Shown one piece after another: positions 8,046-16,123 of a stretch of 64,000 bases of DNA (the stretch's first letter is position 1; the number at the start of each line of letters is the position of its first letter). A program made the translations under genes and the position numbers. Location of the stretch: assembly GCF_006443685.1 (NCBI RefSeq), contig NZ_VFYP01000001.1, positions 1,116,001-1,180,000 on the forward strand, written 5' to 3'. The notes under the pieces are model-generated. The model was given only the letters and a program-made list of their open reading frames with translations. It ran no database searches and was not told where the DNA came from. Source of the stretch: Rhizobium glycinendophyticum. Its GTDB lineage: Bacteria; Pseudomonadota; Alphaproteobacteria; Rhizobiales; Rhizobiaceae.

Positions 8046-9014
8046 ATGGCATCTCTCCCGCCGAACGGTCTTGCCCTGGTGGAGGACATCCGGGCCCAGT
8101 CGCGAAAACTCGTCCGCGCGCTCGGCTTCATGGGCGGCGCCTTTGCCGGCACCGAACTGCCGCCATCCTCCGTTCATGCCCTGATCGAAATCGATGCGCA
8201 GCCCGGCATCAGCGCCGCTGCTCTGTGCGATCTCTTGCGCCTCGACAAGTCCAGCGTCAGTCGTCTGCTGCGCAAGCTCGTAGCCATGGGTGATGTCAGC
8301 GAAATGCCGGATTCGGCGGATGCCCGCATCAAGCGCTTGACCCTGACGGAGAAGGGCCGGCGCCGTGTCGCGCTGATCCACGATTACGCCCGGTCACAGG
8401 TCGCGGGTGCGCTTGAGCGGCTGGACCCGCAGGACCACCGCGCCGTGCTCGACGGTCTCACGCTGTATGCCGAGGCCTTGGCGCCGGCGCCGGGCAAAAC
8501 CGCCGCCCCCTCCGAGATTCTACCGGGATACCGCCCGGGCCTGATCGCCGGGATCACCCGCATGCACATCGATTACTACACCCGCACCGCAGGCTTCGGT
8601 CGGGCCTTCGAAGCGGTCGTGGCCGGTGGTCTCGCCGACTTCTGCGCCCGCTTGGATCATCCGGACAATGAAATTTGGACCGTCCTGTGCGGCGGTCGCA
8701 TTGTCGGGTCGATTGCCATCGACGGCCAGGATCTCGGGCCGGGAATGGCCCATCTCCGCTGGTTCATTCTCGACGACAGCCTGCGCGGCCTGGGCTTCGG
8801 CCGCCGCCTGATGGCGCAGGCCTTGGCCTTCGTCGACAGCCGCCGCTTCGAAGAGACGCACCTCTGGACCTTCGACGGCCTGCACGCCGCCCGCCATCTC
8901 TACGAGGCGCATGGTTTCCGATTGACCGAGCAGCGCCCGGGCGCTCAATGGGGAAGCGAGGTCCTGGAGCAGAGGTTCGTGCGTCGAAACGCGAGAGCCG
9001 TCCCTCATGCCTAG
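8046..9014 (+). CDS. MarR regulator fused to GNAT acetyltransferase
   Basis: 322 residues. Residues 1-150 are a MarR winged-helix domain (LIEIDAQPGISAAALCDLLRLDKSSVSRLLRKLV, then a DARIKRLTLTEKGRR wing). Residues about 165-320 are a GNAT domain with the acetyl-CoA loop in LRGLGFGRRLM and a C-terminal ARHLYEAHGFRLTE. This bifunctional arrangement is known in many proteobacteria, but its substrate is not. GAAAGG eight bases upstream selects the ATG at 8046; an in-frame ATG at 8025 falls inside the operator. The gene stands alone, with a MarR-type inverted repeat immediately upstream suggesting it controls itself. Confidence 0.9.
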   Translation: MASLPPNGLALVEDIRAQSRKLVRALGFMGGAFAGTELPPSSVHALIEIDAQPGISAAALCDLLRLDKSSVSRLLRKLVAMGDVSEMPDSADARIKRLTLTEKGRRRVALIHDYARSQVAGALERLDPQDHRAVLDGLTLYAEALAPAPGKTAAPSEILPGYRPGLIAGITRMHIDYYTRTAGFGRAFEAVVAGGLADFCARLDHPDNEIWTVLCGGRIVGSIAIDGQDLGPGMAHLRWFILDDSLRGLGFGRRLMAQALAFVDSRRFEETHLWTFDGLHAARHLYEAHGFRLTEQRPGAQWGSEVLEQRFVRRNARAVPHA

Positions 9015-9104
9015 GCATGTCGGGACCATTGTCAGACGGCGTCCATGTTGGCCTCTCGATTGTCCTCTCATACGCGAGGCGACGGCGGTCGCTCGGGTGC
9101 CCCC

Positions 9105-9743
9105 TCAGTGCCGATCTGCAGCGGCGAAATGCGCCATCTGGTCTGCATGCGCCTTCTGGAAAGCGGGTCTCGCCACGGCACGGGCGACATAAGCGCGGCA
9201 GGCGGGATGATCGACGAGGCCGCCGAGACGTTCCACCAGCCGCAGCACGTCCGCCATGGCGATGTCCGCGACGGAAAACGGCCCAGCCAGCCAGTCGCCG
9301 TGCGCGAGGACCGTCTCCATGCGCGAAAGCCGCGCGGTCAGAAATCCGGCGATGGAGGAGGGCATGCCGCCCTCTGGTGGGGAGAATGTGAGGATCGACC
9401 AGGGGAGGCTCGCCGCCTCGACGGAATTGAGCGCCGCAAACAACCAGGCGGTCGCCTTGGCGCGCTCAACCGGGTCGCTCGGCATCAGCCGGTCGCTCTT
9501 CGTACCGAGATGATGGAGGATCGCGCCGCTCTCGAAGATCGAAACGTCGCCATCCGTCAGCCAGGGGACCTGTGCAAAGGGCTGATGCGCGAGATGGTCC
9601 GCATCGCGTTCATGAAAAGAGGTGCTGGCCACACGATAGGTCAGTCCAGCCTCCTCCAGCGCCCAGCGGATCCTGAGGTCACGCACGTAACCGCGCGGCA
9701 GGTCCGGGACCCAGTCGTAAGTGGTCAGCGTCATCGTTGTCAT
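9105..9743 (-). CDS. glutathione S-transferase family protein
   Basis: 212 residues. The N-terminal thioredoxin-like half contains FAQVPWLTDGDVSIFESGAILHHL, where VPWL carries the cis-proline and ESGAI contacts glutathione. The C-terminal helical half has GPFSVADIAMADVLR, the N-capping SVADI motif of glutathione transferases. A second ATG three codons in (9734) is possible. It is a cytoplasmic enzyme conjugating or reducing electrophiles. It is followed upstream on the same strand by a MarR gene 70 bases away, so the two may be cotranscribed, with the MarR protein controlling a detoxification set. Confidence 0.88.
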   Translation of the reverse strand: MTTMTLTTYDWVPDLPRGYVRDLRIRWALEEAGLTYRVASTSFHERDADHLAHQPFAQVPWLTDGDVSIFESGAILHHLGTKSDRLMPSDPVERAKATAWLFAALNSVEAASLPWSILTFSPPEGGMPSSIAGFLTARLSRMETVLAHGDWLAGPFSVADIAMADVLRLVERLGGLVDHPACRAYVARAVARPAFQKAHADQMAHFAAADRH

Positions 9744-9813
9744 GATGTCTTTCCGCGGTGCGCAAATTTCTGGGTCGTCGGATCCCTGCTGATGTCGAGG
9801 GGCAGCGGGCCGG

Positions 9814-10260
9814 TCACGCGCTCACCTCCAGCAATCCCTGCCTGAGCAGGTCCGCATCGCTCGCCATTCCTGCCTCGATCTCGCCATGCACCTCTTTCCA
9901 GATCGGCACGGCACTGGCGAGCGCCGCCGCCCCCGTCGCCGTCAGCTTCAGCCGCTTGCCGCGTCTGTCCTTCGGATCCGGCTCGATTGACACCCAGCCG
10001 CGCGCCGAAAGCGGCTTCAGCGCTGCCGTTAAAGTGGTGCGGTCCATGGCCAGAAGCCTGGCAACAGGTCCCATGGGCGGAGGCTCCGGCCGGTTCAGCG
10101 CCATCATCAGGGAAAACTGCTGGTTGGTCAGTCCGGAAGGTTTCAGGGCGAGATCGAATCGACGCGCCAGTGAACGCGCCGCGCGCTGCGCATGCAGGCA
10201 AAGGCAGGTGTCGCGGACGTGCAGCGTGGTGGAATAGGGAATCAAGGGCATGTTTGACAT
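9814..10260 (-). CDS. MarR family transcriptional regulator
   Basis: 148 residues. Shows the MarR layout: an N-terminal dimer helix with CLCLHAQRAARSLARRFD, a winged helix with MGPVARLLAMDRTTLTAALKPLSARGWV and the wing DPKDRRGKRLKLTATG. Cys19 and Cys21 in the first helix could sense thiol stress, as in DUF24/OhrR-like relatives, but that is inference. The gene is divergent from the DUF899 operon with a perfect GTTGATATCAAC palindrome between. The start is either ATG 10260 or 10251; the mapped promoter would make the message nearly leaderless. The GST gene lies downstream on the same strand. Confidence 0.88.
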   Translation of the reverse strand: MSNMPLIPYSTTLHVRDTCLCLHAQRAARSLARRFDLALKPSGLTNQQFSLMMALNRPEPPPMGPVARLLAMDRTTLTAALKPLSARGWVSIEPDPKDRRGKRLKLTATGAAALASAVPIWKEVHGEIEAGMASDADLLRQGLLEVSA

Positions 10261-10294
10261 AGCTCAAATATGTTGATATCAACGCAAATGTCAA
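10254..10294. promoter_or_regulatory. face-to-face promoters sharing one palindromic operator
   Basis: On the plus strand TTGACA (10254-10259) and TATCAA (10277-10282) are 17 bases apart. On the minus strand TTGACA (10294-10289) is followed after 17 bases by ATATTT. The perfect palindrome GTTGATATCAAC (10272-10283) lies between the two -35 boxes and covers part of both, so a bound MarR dimer would block both directions. Confidence 0.6.
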
Positions 10295-10310
10295 GTGGAG
10301 GATGAGGAAA

Positions 10311-11078
10311 ATGGAATATATTGCTAAGCAGGAGCAGAAAGGCGGGGCAGGCTCCCGCGTGGTATCGCGCGAAGAGTGGCTGGAGGCGCGCAAGGCGCTG
10401 CTTCAGCAGGAAAAGGAACTGACCCGCCAGCGTGACAGGGTGAATGCCGCGCGTCTGGCGCTCCCCTGGGTGAGGGTAGACAAGGATTACCGCTTCCAGA
10501 CGTCTTCGGGCCAGAAGTCGCTCGCCGATCTCTTCGAGGGGCGCAGTCAGCTGATGATCAACCATTTCATGTTTGGTCCCGATTGGGATGCCGGCTGCCC
10601 GGGCTGCTCCTTCTTCGCCGATCATATCGACGGCATGCTGCCGCATCTCAACAACCACGACGTCACCTTCATGACCGTCTCCCGGGCCCCCCTGGACAAG
10701 ATCGAGGCCTACAAGCGCCGCATGAACTGGCACTTCCCCTGGGTGTCGTCCTACGGCAGCGATTTCAACTTCGACTTCCACGTCTCCTTCACCAAGGAGC
10801 AGCTCGCCTCCGGCTCGGTCACCTACAATTTCCGCCAGACGCCGAGCGAGCAGGCGCATGACGAGCTTCCCGGCCTCTCGGCCTTCTACAAGGATGAGCA
10901 GGGTCAGATCTTCCACACCTATTCGCAATATGCCCGCGGCGGCGAAGAGGCGCTCGGCACGCTGATGATCCTCGACCACGCGCCCCTCGGCCGCAACGAG
11001 ACGGGCACGCTGAGCTTCGTCAAGCGCAAGGACGAATATGTTCAGAAGCCGGCTGCGAACGCCGGCTGCTGCCATTGA
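10311..11078 (+). CDS. DUF899 family thioredoxin-fold protein
   Basis: 255 residues. MFGPDWDAGCPGCSFFADHIDG with a CPGC motif, followed by VTFMTVSRAPLDKIEAYKRRMNWHFPWVSSYGSDFNFDF, is the DUF899 signature (a thioredoxin-like family of about 230-260 residues). GGAGG lies nine bases before the ATG at 10311; an earlier ATG at 10302 would sit on the ribosome site itself. The protein ends in CC-H. Function is unknown, though the redox motif suggests disulfide or peroxide chemistry. It leads a three-gene operon (DUF899, DUF1579, glyoxalase-type), a set often seen together under MarR-like control in rhizobia. Confidence 0.88.
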   Translation: MEYIAKQEQKGGAGSRVVSREEWLEARKALLQQEKELTRQRDRVNAARLALPWVRVDKDYRFQTSSGQKSLADLFEGRSQLMINHFMFGPDWDAGCPGCSFFADHIDGMLPHLNNHDVTFMTVSRAPLDKIEAYKRRMNWHFPWVSSYGSDFNFDFHVSFTKEQLASGSVTYNFRQTPSEQAHDELPGLSAFYKDEQGQIFHTYSQYARGGEEALGTLMILDHAPLGRNETGTLSFVKRKDEYVQKPAANAGCCH

Positions 11079-11090
11079 GGAGGACGCGGA

Positions 11091-11582
11091 ATGGAGTTTG
11101 CCAAACCCACGGAGCATCACAAGATGCTCGAGCGCCTCGTCGGCGACTGGCTTTACGTCACATCGACCGGGATGGAAGGATATGATCCCGAGGATCCCAT
11201 GAAGCGCTGGACCGAAAAGGTTCGCTCCATCGGCGGCTTTTGGGTCGTCGCCGAGGGCGAGGGTGCCATGGGCGATGGTGACGCCCGCGGCACAATGATC
11301 ATCACCCTCGGCTACGATCCCCGCAAGGGCCAATACGTCGGCAGCTGGATCGGTTCGATGATGGACACGTTCTGGGTCTACAAGGGTTGGCTCGAGGATG
11401 ATGGCCAGACCCTTGTACTTGAAGCTGAAGGCCCGAGCATGGAAGACCCGTCGCGAACCGAACTTTATCGCGATGTCATCCACTTCATCGATGATGACAC
11501 GAGGACCTTTTCCGGCAGTGTTCGCCAGCCGGACGGCACGTTCAAGACATTCATGACCAGCGAAGCAAAACGCGTCGGCTGA
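11091..11582 (+). CDS. DUF1579 family protein
   Basis: 163 residues beginning MEFAKPTEHHKMLERLVGDW and running through GTMIITLGYDPRKGQYVGSWIGSMMDTFWVYKGWL, the pattern of DUF1579, a lipocalin-like beta-barrel family. GAGGAGG lies about seven bases before the ATG at 11091, only 12 bases after the DUF899 stop, so it is the second gene of the same operon. No catalytic residues can be named. Family members are cytoplasmic and often accompany DUF899 and glyoxalase-fold genes; the substrate is unknown. Confidence 0.85.
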   Translation: MEFAKPTEHHKMLERLVGDWLYVTSTGMEGYDPEDPMKRWTEKVRSIGGFWVVAEGEGAMGDGDARGTMIITLGYDPRKGQYVGSWIGSMMDTFWVYKGWLEDDGQTLVLEAEGPSMEDPSRTELYRDVIHFIDDDTRTFSGSVRQPDGTFKTFMTSEAKRVG

Positions 11583-11611
11583 AACCGACCTTCAGAGAGA
11601 GGGGACTGCGC

Positions 11612-12388
11612 ATGCATGGCACGTTCATCTGGCACGAACTGATGACCCCGGATCCCGCCGCAGCCAAGGCCTTTTACGGCCCGTTGCTCGGCTGGCAGCC
11701 GACCGATATGCAGATGGAAGGCTTCACCTATACGACCTTCGCCATCCCGGGCTTTCCCATGGGGGTGGCGGGCATGATGGCATTGAGCGATGAGATGACG
11801 GGGCAGGGCATCCCGCCGAACTGGACGGGTTACGTGCATGTCGACGACGTCGATGCCACCGCCGCCGATTACGCTGCCAATGGCGGCACGATCTGCCGTC
11901 CCCCCGAGGACATCCCCGGTATCGGTCGTTTTGCCGTTGTCGCCGACCCGCAGGGCGCTACCCTCTGCATCATGACGCCGAAAATGCCCGAAGGCGGTAC
12001 CGGTGACTGGCCCGCCCCCGGCAATCCGGGGACCGTCGGCTGGAACGAATTGATGGCCGGCGATGGACAAAAAGCCTGGGACTTCTACGCCGCCCGCTTC
12101 GGCTGGCAAAAGGACATGGCCGTCGATATGGATGCGCTCGGCATCTACCAGACCTTCAAGCTCGGTGATCGAGCCATCGGCGGCATGATGACCAAGCGGC
12201 CGGAGATGCCGGTGCCCTATTGGGGCTTCTACTTCATCGTTCCCGCGATCGATGCCGCCATCGACAAGGTGAAGCATCTCGGCGGTCAGTTGCTGATGGG
12301 ACCGCATCAGGTGCCCGGCGGCTCCTGGATTGCAGCCTGTCAGGATCCGCAGGGTGCCTATTTCAACTTGACGGCCGCAGGCCGGTGA
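11612..12388 (+). CDS. two-domain VOC (glyoxalase/bleomycin-resistance fold) protein
   Basis: 258 residues made of two VOC repeats, about 1-125 and 132-257. Each starts with a similar segment, FIWHELMTPDPAAAKAFYGPLLGW and VGWNELMAGDGQKAWDFYAARFGW, and each ends in a D.QGA.F/L strand. This duplicated form is common in the 27 kDa antigen-like VOC family. AGAGAGAGGGG precedes the ATG at 11612, and the gene follows the DUF1579 gene by 29 bases in the same operon. VOC proteins bind metals and process or sequester small molecules; here the ligand is unknown. Confidence 0.88.
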   Translation: MHGTFIWHELMTPDPAAAKAFYGPLLGWQPTDMQMEGFTYTTFAIPGFPMGVAGMMALSDEMTGQGIPPNWTGYVHVDDVDATAADYAANGGTICRPPEDIPGIGRFAVVADPQGATLCIMTPKMPEGGTGDWPAPGNPGTVGWNELMAGDGQKAWDFYAARFGWQKDMAVDMDALGIYQTFKLGDRAIGGMMTKRPEMPVPYWGFYFIVPAIDAAIDKVKHLGGQLLMGPHQVPGGSWIAACQDPQGAYFNLTAAGR

Positions 12389-12462
12389 AACGCAAAGGGC
12401 CGGGGCGGCACGAGGCGGCTCCGGCTTCTCTCGAAAACTGATCGGATGGCGCGCGCAGGCGG

Positions 12463-12693
12463 TCAGCCGCGCTTGACGGCGGCCTTCTTGACGGCGCGCT
12501 TCTTCGGGGCGGGTGCCTTCTCGGCCTCCAGCGCCTCGCGCTCCAGACGCAGGGCCTTCAGAGCCTCGGTCTTTTTCTCGCGCGCCACGGCTTCGGCCTC
12601 GATCAACGAGCGTGCGACGCTGTCGGTGGTCGCGGCCTTGTCCTGCGGCGAAACCTTTTCAGGCTTGAAAAACGTGTCTTTGGTGGCAGTCAT
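12463..12693 (-). CDS. small Lys/Ala-rich basic protein
   Basis: 76 residues from the ATG at 12693, preceded by GGAAGGA. The sequence has a charged helical middle (SLIEAEAVAREKKTEALKALRLEREALEAEKA) and a basic tail APAPKKRAVKKAAVKRG resembling the C-terminal arms of nucleoid or RNA-binding proteins. I do not recognise a named family, but small proteins of this build next to rpsU are common in rhizobia. It lies 145 bases downstream of rpsU on the same strand, beyond a strong hairpin. Nucleic-acid binding is an inference from the basic tail only. Confidence 0.7.
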   Translation of the reverse strand: MTATKDTFFKPEKVSPQDKAATTDSVARSLIEAEAVAREKKTEALKALRLEREALEAEKAPAPKKRAVKKAAVKRG

Positions 12694-12797
12694 GTCCGGT
12701 CCTTCCTGCAACGATGTGCGTGTCGACCACGGAAACGCCAGGCGGTCGACGATGTGCCCCGACGGGACAGAGTGGGGACGGAATGCGGGGGCGGGCG

Positions 12798-12824
12798 ATC
12801 CGCGCGCCCCAGGGGCGCACGGAT
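12798..12824 (-). terminator. strong hairpin downstream of rpsU
   Basis: ATCCGCGCGCCCC and GGGGCGCACGGAT pair over 13 positions with one mismatch around a single central base. No T tract follows on the minus strand, so it may stabilise the 3' end or act with Rho rather than terminate alone. Confidence 0.5.
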
Positions 12825-12838
12825 AGATTGGGCAGTCT

Positions 12839-13087
12839 TTAGCGAGCAGCGCCGCCGCGAACGGCAGCCTTCTTCGGAGCCGGCAGCAGGCCTTCGCGCT
12901 GCATCTTCTTGCGCGCCAGCTTGCGCTGACGGCGAACGGCTTCAGCCTTTTCGCGAACGCGCTTTTCCGACGGCTTTTCGAATGCGCTGCGCGCCTTCAT
13001 TTCGCGGAACAGGCCTTCGCGCTGCATCTTCTTCTTCAGCACGCGGAGTGCCTGGTCGACATTGTTGTCACGAACGAGAACTTGCAC
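12839..13087 (-). CDS. rpsU: 30S ribosomal protein S21
   Basis: 82 residues starting [34 protein letters not shown], the conserved S21 sequence, followed by the [21 protein letters not shown] region and an alphaproteobacterial basic extension. The start codon is GTG at 13087, preceded by AAAGGAAA. S21 is the small-subunit protein that helps position the Shine-Dalgarno helix. The segment KKMQREGL occurs twice (about residues 19-26 and 60-67), an internal repeat also visible in the DNA. The neighbouring cold-shock gene lies upstream on the same strand, separated by a terminator, so each has its own transcript. Confidence 0.97.
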   Translation of the reverse strand: MQVLVRDNNVDQALRVLKKKMQREGLFREMKARSAFEKPSEKRVREKAEAVRRQRKLARKKMQREGLLPAPKKAAVRGGAAR

Positions 13088-13238
13088 GATCGTTTCCTTT
13101 CCGGGCTTGGGGCCCGATGGTCTCGAGTTTCGAATGAGGTGTGCGTGAGAGAACGCGCCAATCCCCGGCGAAGATCCCGAAAAGATCGGGACAATTGGGC
13201 TGCCGTATAACCTGCGGACGGGTCATAGACAAAACAAA

Positions 13239-13263
13239 AAAGGCCGGGCAACACCCGACCTTT
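13239..13263 (-). terminator. rho-independent terminator of the cold-shock gene
   Basis: On the minus strand AAAGGTCGGG pairs with CCCGGCCTTT around a five-base loop and runs into a T-rich tract (TTTTTTGTTTT). It lies 60 bases after the cold-shock stop codon. Confidence 0.85.
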
Positions 13264-13322
13264 CCTCGTCACTCTACCCGCAAGCCGACAAAACGACGGA
13301 AAGCGGGGCGAGCGACAAATTA

Positions 13323-13532
13323 TTAAGCGGCGCGCAGGTTGTCGGCCGAGCTCTTGCCCGAACGCTTGTCCTGGACCAGATCGTAAGAGATCTTCTGGCC
13401 TTCGACGAGGTCGCGCATGCCGGCGCGCTGAACTGCGGAGATGTGGACGAACACGTCGGCAGAGCCTTCATCCGGCTGGATGAAACCAAAACCCTTGGTG
13501 CTGTTGAACCACTTTACGGTACCTGTGTTCAT
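13323..13532 (-). CDS. cspA: cold-shock protein, CspA family
   Basis: 69 residues, [39 protein letters not shown], with both RNA-binding motifs KGFGFI and DVFVHI. CspA proteins are single-domain RNA chaperones that melt mRNA structure after cold shock or during growth. The gene has a clear promoter 127 bases upstream and a 5' leader of about 120 bases, as is typical for the family, and the ribosome site lies in the loop of a hairpin that abuts the start codon. Rhizobia carry several paralogues, so the exact gene letter is uncertain. Confidence 0.96.
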   Translation of the reverse strand: MNTGTVKWFNSTKGFGFIQPDEGSADVFVHISAVQRAGMRDLVEGQKISYDLVQDKRSGKSSADNLRAA

Positions 13533-13553
13533 AACGATTTCCTTTCAATCGTT
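13533..13553 (-). promoter_or_regulatory. hairpin presenting the ribosome site of the cold-shock gene
   Basis: In the mRNA, AACGAUU and AAUCGUU form a perfect seven-base stem with GAAAGGA in the seven-base loop; the AUG follows the stem directly. The Shine-Dalgarno element is therefore held in a loop next to the start, a layout that could make translation depend on temperature. Confidence 0.55.
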
Positions 13554-13658
13554 GGGCTTGCCGGAGAGACATTCGACCGGCGGTATATCGACGTTGAAGG
13601 AAATCTGGCGTGCGCTTGAGGCGCGTAGACAAAGTCACTCGCAATCTTCGATGGCGAC

Positions 13659-13687
13659 AATATAAGGGCTGAAGCCCTGCGTGACAA
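13659..13687 (-). promoter_or_regulatory. sigma-70-type promoter of the cold-shock gene
   Basis: On the minus strand TTGTCA (13687-13682), a 17-base spacer, then TATATT (13664-13659). The spacer contains the inverted repeat AGGGCT-GA-AGCCCT (13665-13678). The predicted start near 13652 gives a 5' leader of about 120 bases. Confidence 0.7.
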
Positions 13688-14034
13688 GCAAAAATCCGAT
13701 TTTCCTGGCCGCCGCACATGGCGCGCAGTCTTTCAAGGCGCCCGAATGCCTGAGGCATAGGGCATTCCGCCGGACGCGTCGACAGAAATTGCCCTGTATG
13801 GCGGTATCATCCGCTCGCGCAGTTCGCGGCGATTTTGCCTCTCCTTCGCGCCAAACGCGTGCATTATCAGCCGTTCCCGGAGCCGATCGCCGTGTCACGC
13901 GGGTACGAGTCTCTTCCAAAAAGAGTACAACGATTCTTCACCGACACCTGCTATGAAACCCGTCGCGCTTAAAGCAGACGGCCTTGGCCGCAGGCGATCC
14001 GCGCAGGACCATCTCTCACCAACGGACACATCCG
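13688..14034. other. intergenic region, no gene seen
   Basis: Between the divergent cold-shock and secreted-protein genes. Short frames here have arginine-rich, non-protein-like translations. It must hold the promoter of the gene at 14035, but no clear boxes are seen. Confidence 0.5.
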
Positions 14035-14526
14035 ATGAACAAGTTCCTTGCCACCGCGGCAATCCTCCTTCTCACTGCCGGTACCTCGCTCGCCGGCGCC
14101 TTCAACTTCCCCTCTGATGATCCGGTCGCGACCGTCGAGATCCCTGACAGCTGGAAGCCAAGCGAAACGGACTATGGTTACGAGGCCACCTCGCCGGATG
14201 GCGGCACCTATATCTCCTTCGATGCCGCTGGCGCCGAAGACACCGAAGAAGTGATCAAGGGCGTCTTCACCTTCCTGGAGGAAAACGGCGTGACCGCAGA
14301 TCCGGCCAGCCAGACCGAAAGCAAGGGCGACCAGAACGGCATGCCCTATCAGACGCTGTCCTGGAAGGGCACCGACAAGGATGGTCCGGTCACCATCGGC
14401 GTCGGCATTGTCGGTATTTCCGAAGAGAGCCTCGCCATCGTCACCTATTGGGCATCGACGGAAACCGAGGAAAAGAACAACCCGGACGTCAACAAGATGC
14501 TCGAGTCGATCAAGCCCGCCGAGTGA
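14035..14526 (+). CDS. secreted protein of unknown function
   Basis: 163 residues starting MNKFLATAAILLLTAGTSLAGAFNFP, a typical signal peptide cleaved near SLAG-AF. The mature part, about 143 residues, is acidic and probably beta-rich (VATVEIPDSWKPSETDYGYEATSPDGGTYISFDAA), resembling small periplasmic proteins of rhizobia that are annotated only as hypothetical. No cysteines or catalytic motif. In-frame residues upstream of 14035 are not signal-like, so the ATG at 14035 is chosen. It stands alone between the cold-shock gene and the desaturase; function unknown. Confidence 0.82.
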   Translation: MNKFLATAAILLLTAGTSLAGAFNFPSDDPVATVEIPDSWKPSETDYGYEATSPDGGTYISFDAAGAEDTEEVIKGVFTFLEENGVTADPASQTESKGDQNGMPYQTLSWKGTDKDGPVTIGVGIVGISEESLAIVTYWASTETEEKNNPDVNKMLESIKPAE

Positions 14527-14975
14527 TCTGAGCCGGCCGTCGATCGCGACAGGGTGCCGCAGCCACAGTTTTGTGTGCTGCGGCGCAAAATCTTCGATTT
14601 CGAGGATATTCAGGCCTGCAGAGACGTTCTCAGACTCATTGTCGCGACGATCCGCGCCAGATTGGCCTCGAATGGGCCAAGAGGGGCCGTCCCCTGCGAG
14701 AATAGTGAGCTTTCTTTAGTCTCACCGCCGTCCCCGTTACCGCCCGGCCGCCGCCGCCTGCAGAGTTCCGTGGCGACAAGCCATGTCAGACCTGATAGGG
14801 GAACGCATCCGTCGGTGAACCGCTCGCCGTCGGGCACTCTTGTCCATGATGAAAGCCACTCGACCATGACCATTGCTACGGGCCTCTCCTCGGGAAGCCC
14901 TATGCCCCCTGCCGAAGGCCAGGGCGCATCCATTGCCCCCACCGCCAAGGCGACCGCAGCTTCGGAGGGTCGCTC
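14527..14975. other. intergenic region upstream of the desaturase
   Basis: 449 bases without a supported gene; the plus-strand frames are short and the long minus-strand frame is a shadow of the desaturase. It presumably carries the desaturase promoter, but no convincing boxes are visible. Confidence 0.5.
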
Positions 14976-16028
14976 ATGAGCGCCGCCTTCGACTATTCCA
15001 AAGACCAGCCGCCGGAACCCGATGCTCCCGATGCCAAGATGTGGCTGAAGATCGTCAATGCGTATCGCAAGCCCCGTCTTGCGCGCAGCTATTTCGAACT
15101 CGCCATCACCCTCGTGCCCTTTGCCCTTCTCTGGGTTGGCGCGCTCGTCAGCTATCACTATGCCTTCTGGCCCGGCCTCGTGCTCGTCGTGCCGGCTGCC
15201 GCCTTCCTGCTGCGCCTCTTCATCATCCAGCATGATTGCGGCCACGGCGCCTTTTTTGCCCGCCGCAGCGTCGATGACTGGACCGGCCGCGTTCTCGGCG
15301 TGCTGACCTTCACCCCTTACGACTACTGGCGCCGGGCGCATGCCGAGCACCACGCCACTGCCGGCAACCTCGACGAACGCGGCGTCGGCGACATCACCAC
15401 GCTGACGGTCGCCGAATACAAGGCGCTCTCGCCCCTTGGTCGCTTCGGCTACCGCCTCTATCGCCACCCGATCATCCTCTTCGGCGTCGGCCCGGCCTGG
15501 GTCTTCCTGTTGAAGCAGCGCCTGCCGATCGGCATGATGAAGGACGGCGCGCTGCCCTGGATCTCCACCATGGCCACCAATCTCGGCATGGCGCTCTTCG
15601 CCGCCCTGATGATCTGGGCCGTCGGCCTCTGGCCCTTCCTCGTCGTGCATCTGCCGATCGTGCTCTTGGCCGGTGCCGCCGGCATCTGGCTCTTCTATGT
15701 CCAGCACCAGTTCGAAGACACCCACTGGTCCGCGCCGCCGGAATGGCAGTTCCAGCATGCAGCCCTGCACGGCGCCTCGCATTACGACCTGCCCTGGGGC
15801 CTGCGCTGGCTGACCGGCCATATCGGCGTGCACCATGTGCATCACCTGTCGAGCAAGATCCCCTTCTACCGTCTGCCCGAGGTTCTCCGTGACCATCCGG
15901 AGCTCAAGACCATCAGCCGCATCACGCTGAAGGAAAGCCTCGCCTGCGTAAAGCTCGTCCTCTGGGACGAAAAGCTCGGCCGGCTCGTGTCCTTCCGGGA
16001 GGCAAACCGGCTGGCAGTCGTCGGCTGA
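14976..16028 (+). CDS. membrane fatty acid desaturase
   Basis: 350 residues with the three histidine boxes of membrane diiron desaturases: HDCGHGAFF (about residues 86-94), HAEHH (about 122-126) and HIGVHHVHHL (about 287-296). Paired hydrophobic segments lie around 40-82 and 195-235, the usual four-helix frame. These enzymes insert a double bond in phospholipid acyl chains at the inner membrane; the extended third box is of the DesA/omega-6 type, though regiospecificity cannot be read. It ends in a strong terminator at 16081 and has no operon partner. Such genes are often cold-induced, but no sensor kinase is adjacent here. Confidence 0.92.
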   Translation: MSAAFDYSKDQPPEPDAPDAKMWLKIVNAYRKPRLARSYFELAITLVPFALLWVGALVSYHYAFWPGLVLVVPAAAFLLRLFIIQHDCGHGAFFARRSVDDWTGRVLGVLTFTPYDYWRRAHAEHHATAGNLDERGVGDITTLTVAEYKALSPLGRFGYRLYRHPIILFGVGPAWVFLLKQRLPIGMMKDGALPWISTMATNLGMALFAALMIWAVGLWPFLVVHLPIVLLAGAAGIWLFYVQHQFEDTHWSAPPEWQFQHAALHGASHYDLPWGLRWLTGHIGVHHVHHLSSKIPFYRLPEVLRDHPELKTISRITLKESLACVKLVLWDEKLGRLVSFREANRLAVVG

Positions 16029-16080
16029 TAGGAGATCGCGTAGGGGCAGTCCGCAAGCTGCCCGACCGAACCGGAGAAAC

Positions 16081-16116
16081 AAGCCTGCTGCCCGGACCGG
16101 TGCAGCAGGCTTTTTC
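16081..16116 (+). terminator. rho-independent terminator of the desaturase
   Basis: AAGCCTGCTGC pairs perfectly with GCAGCAGGCTT (11 base pairs, ten-base loop) and runs into TTTTTC. It also faces the convergent WYL regulator gene. Confidence 0.9.
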
Positions 16117-16123
16117 GTGACAG

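Noticed and set aside
10242..11483. Minus-strand frame of 413 codons over the DUF899 and DUF1579 genes
   Set aside because: Arg/Val/Ala-rich shadow; both plus-strand genes have ribosome sites and family motifs.
14610..16082. Minus-strand frame of 490 codons opposite the desaturase
   Set aside because: The translation is a low-complexity Asp/Gly/His-rich shadow; the plus-strand gene has all three histidine boxes.
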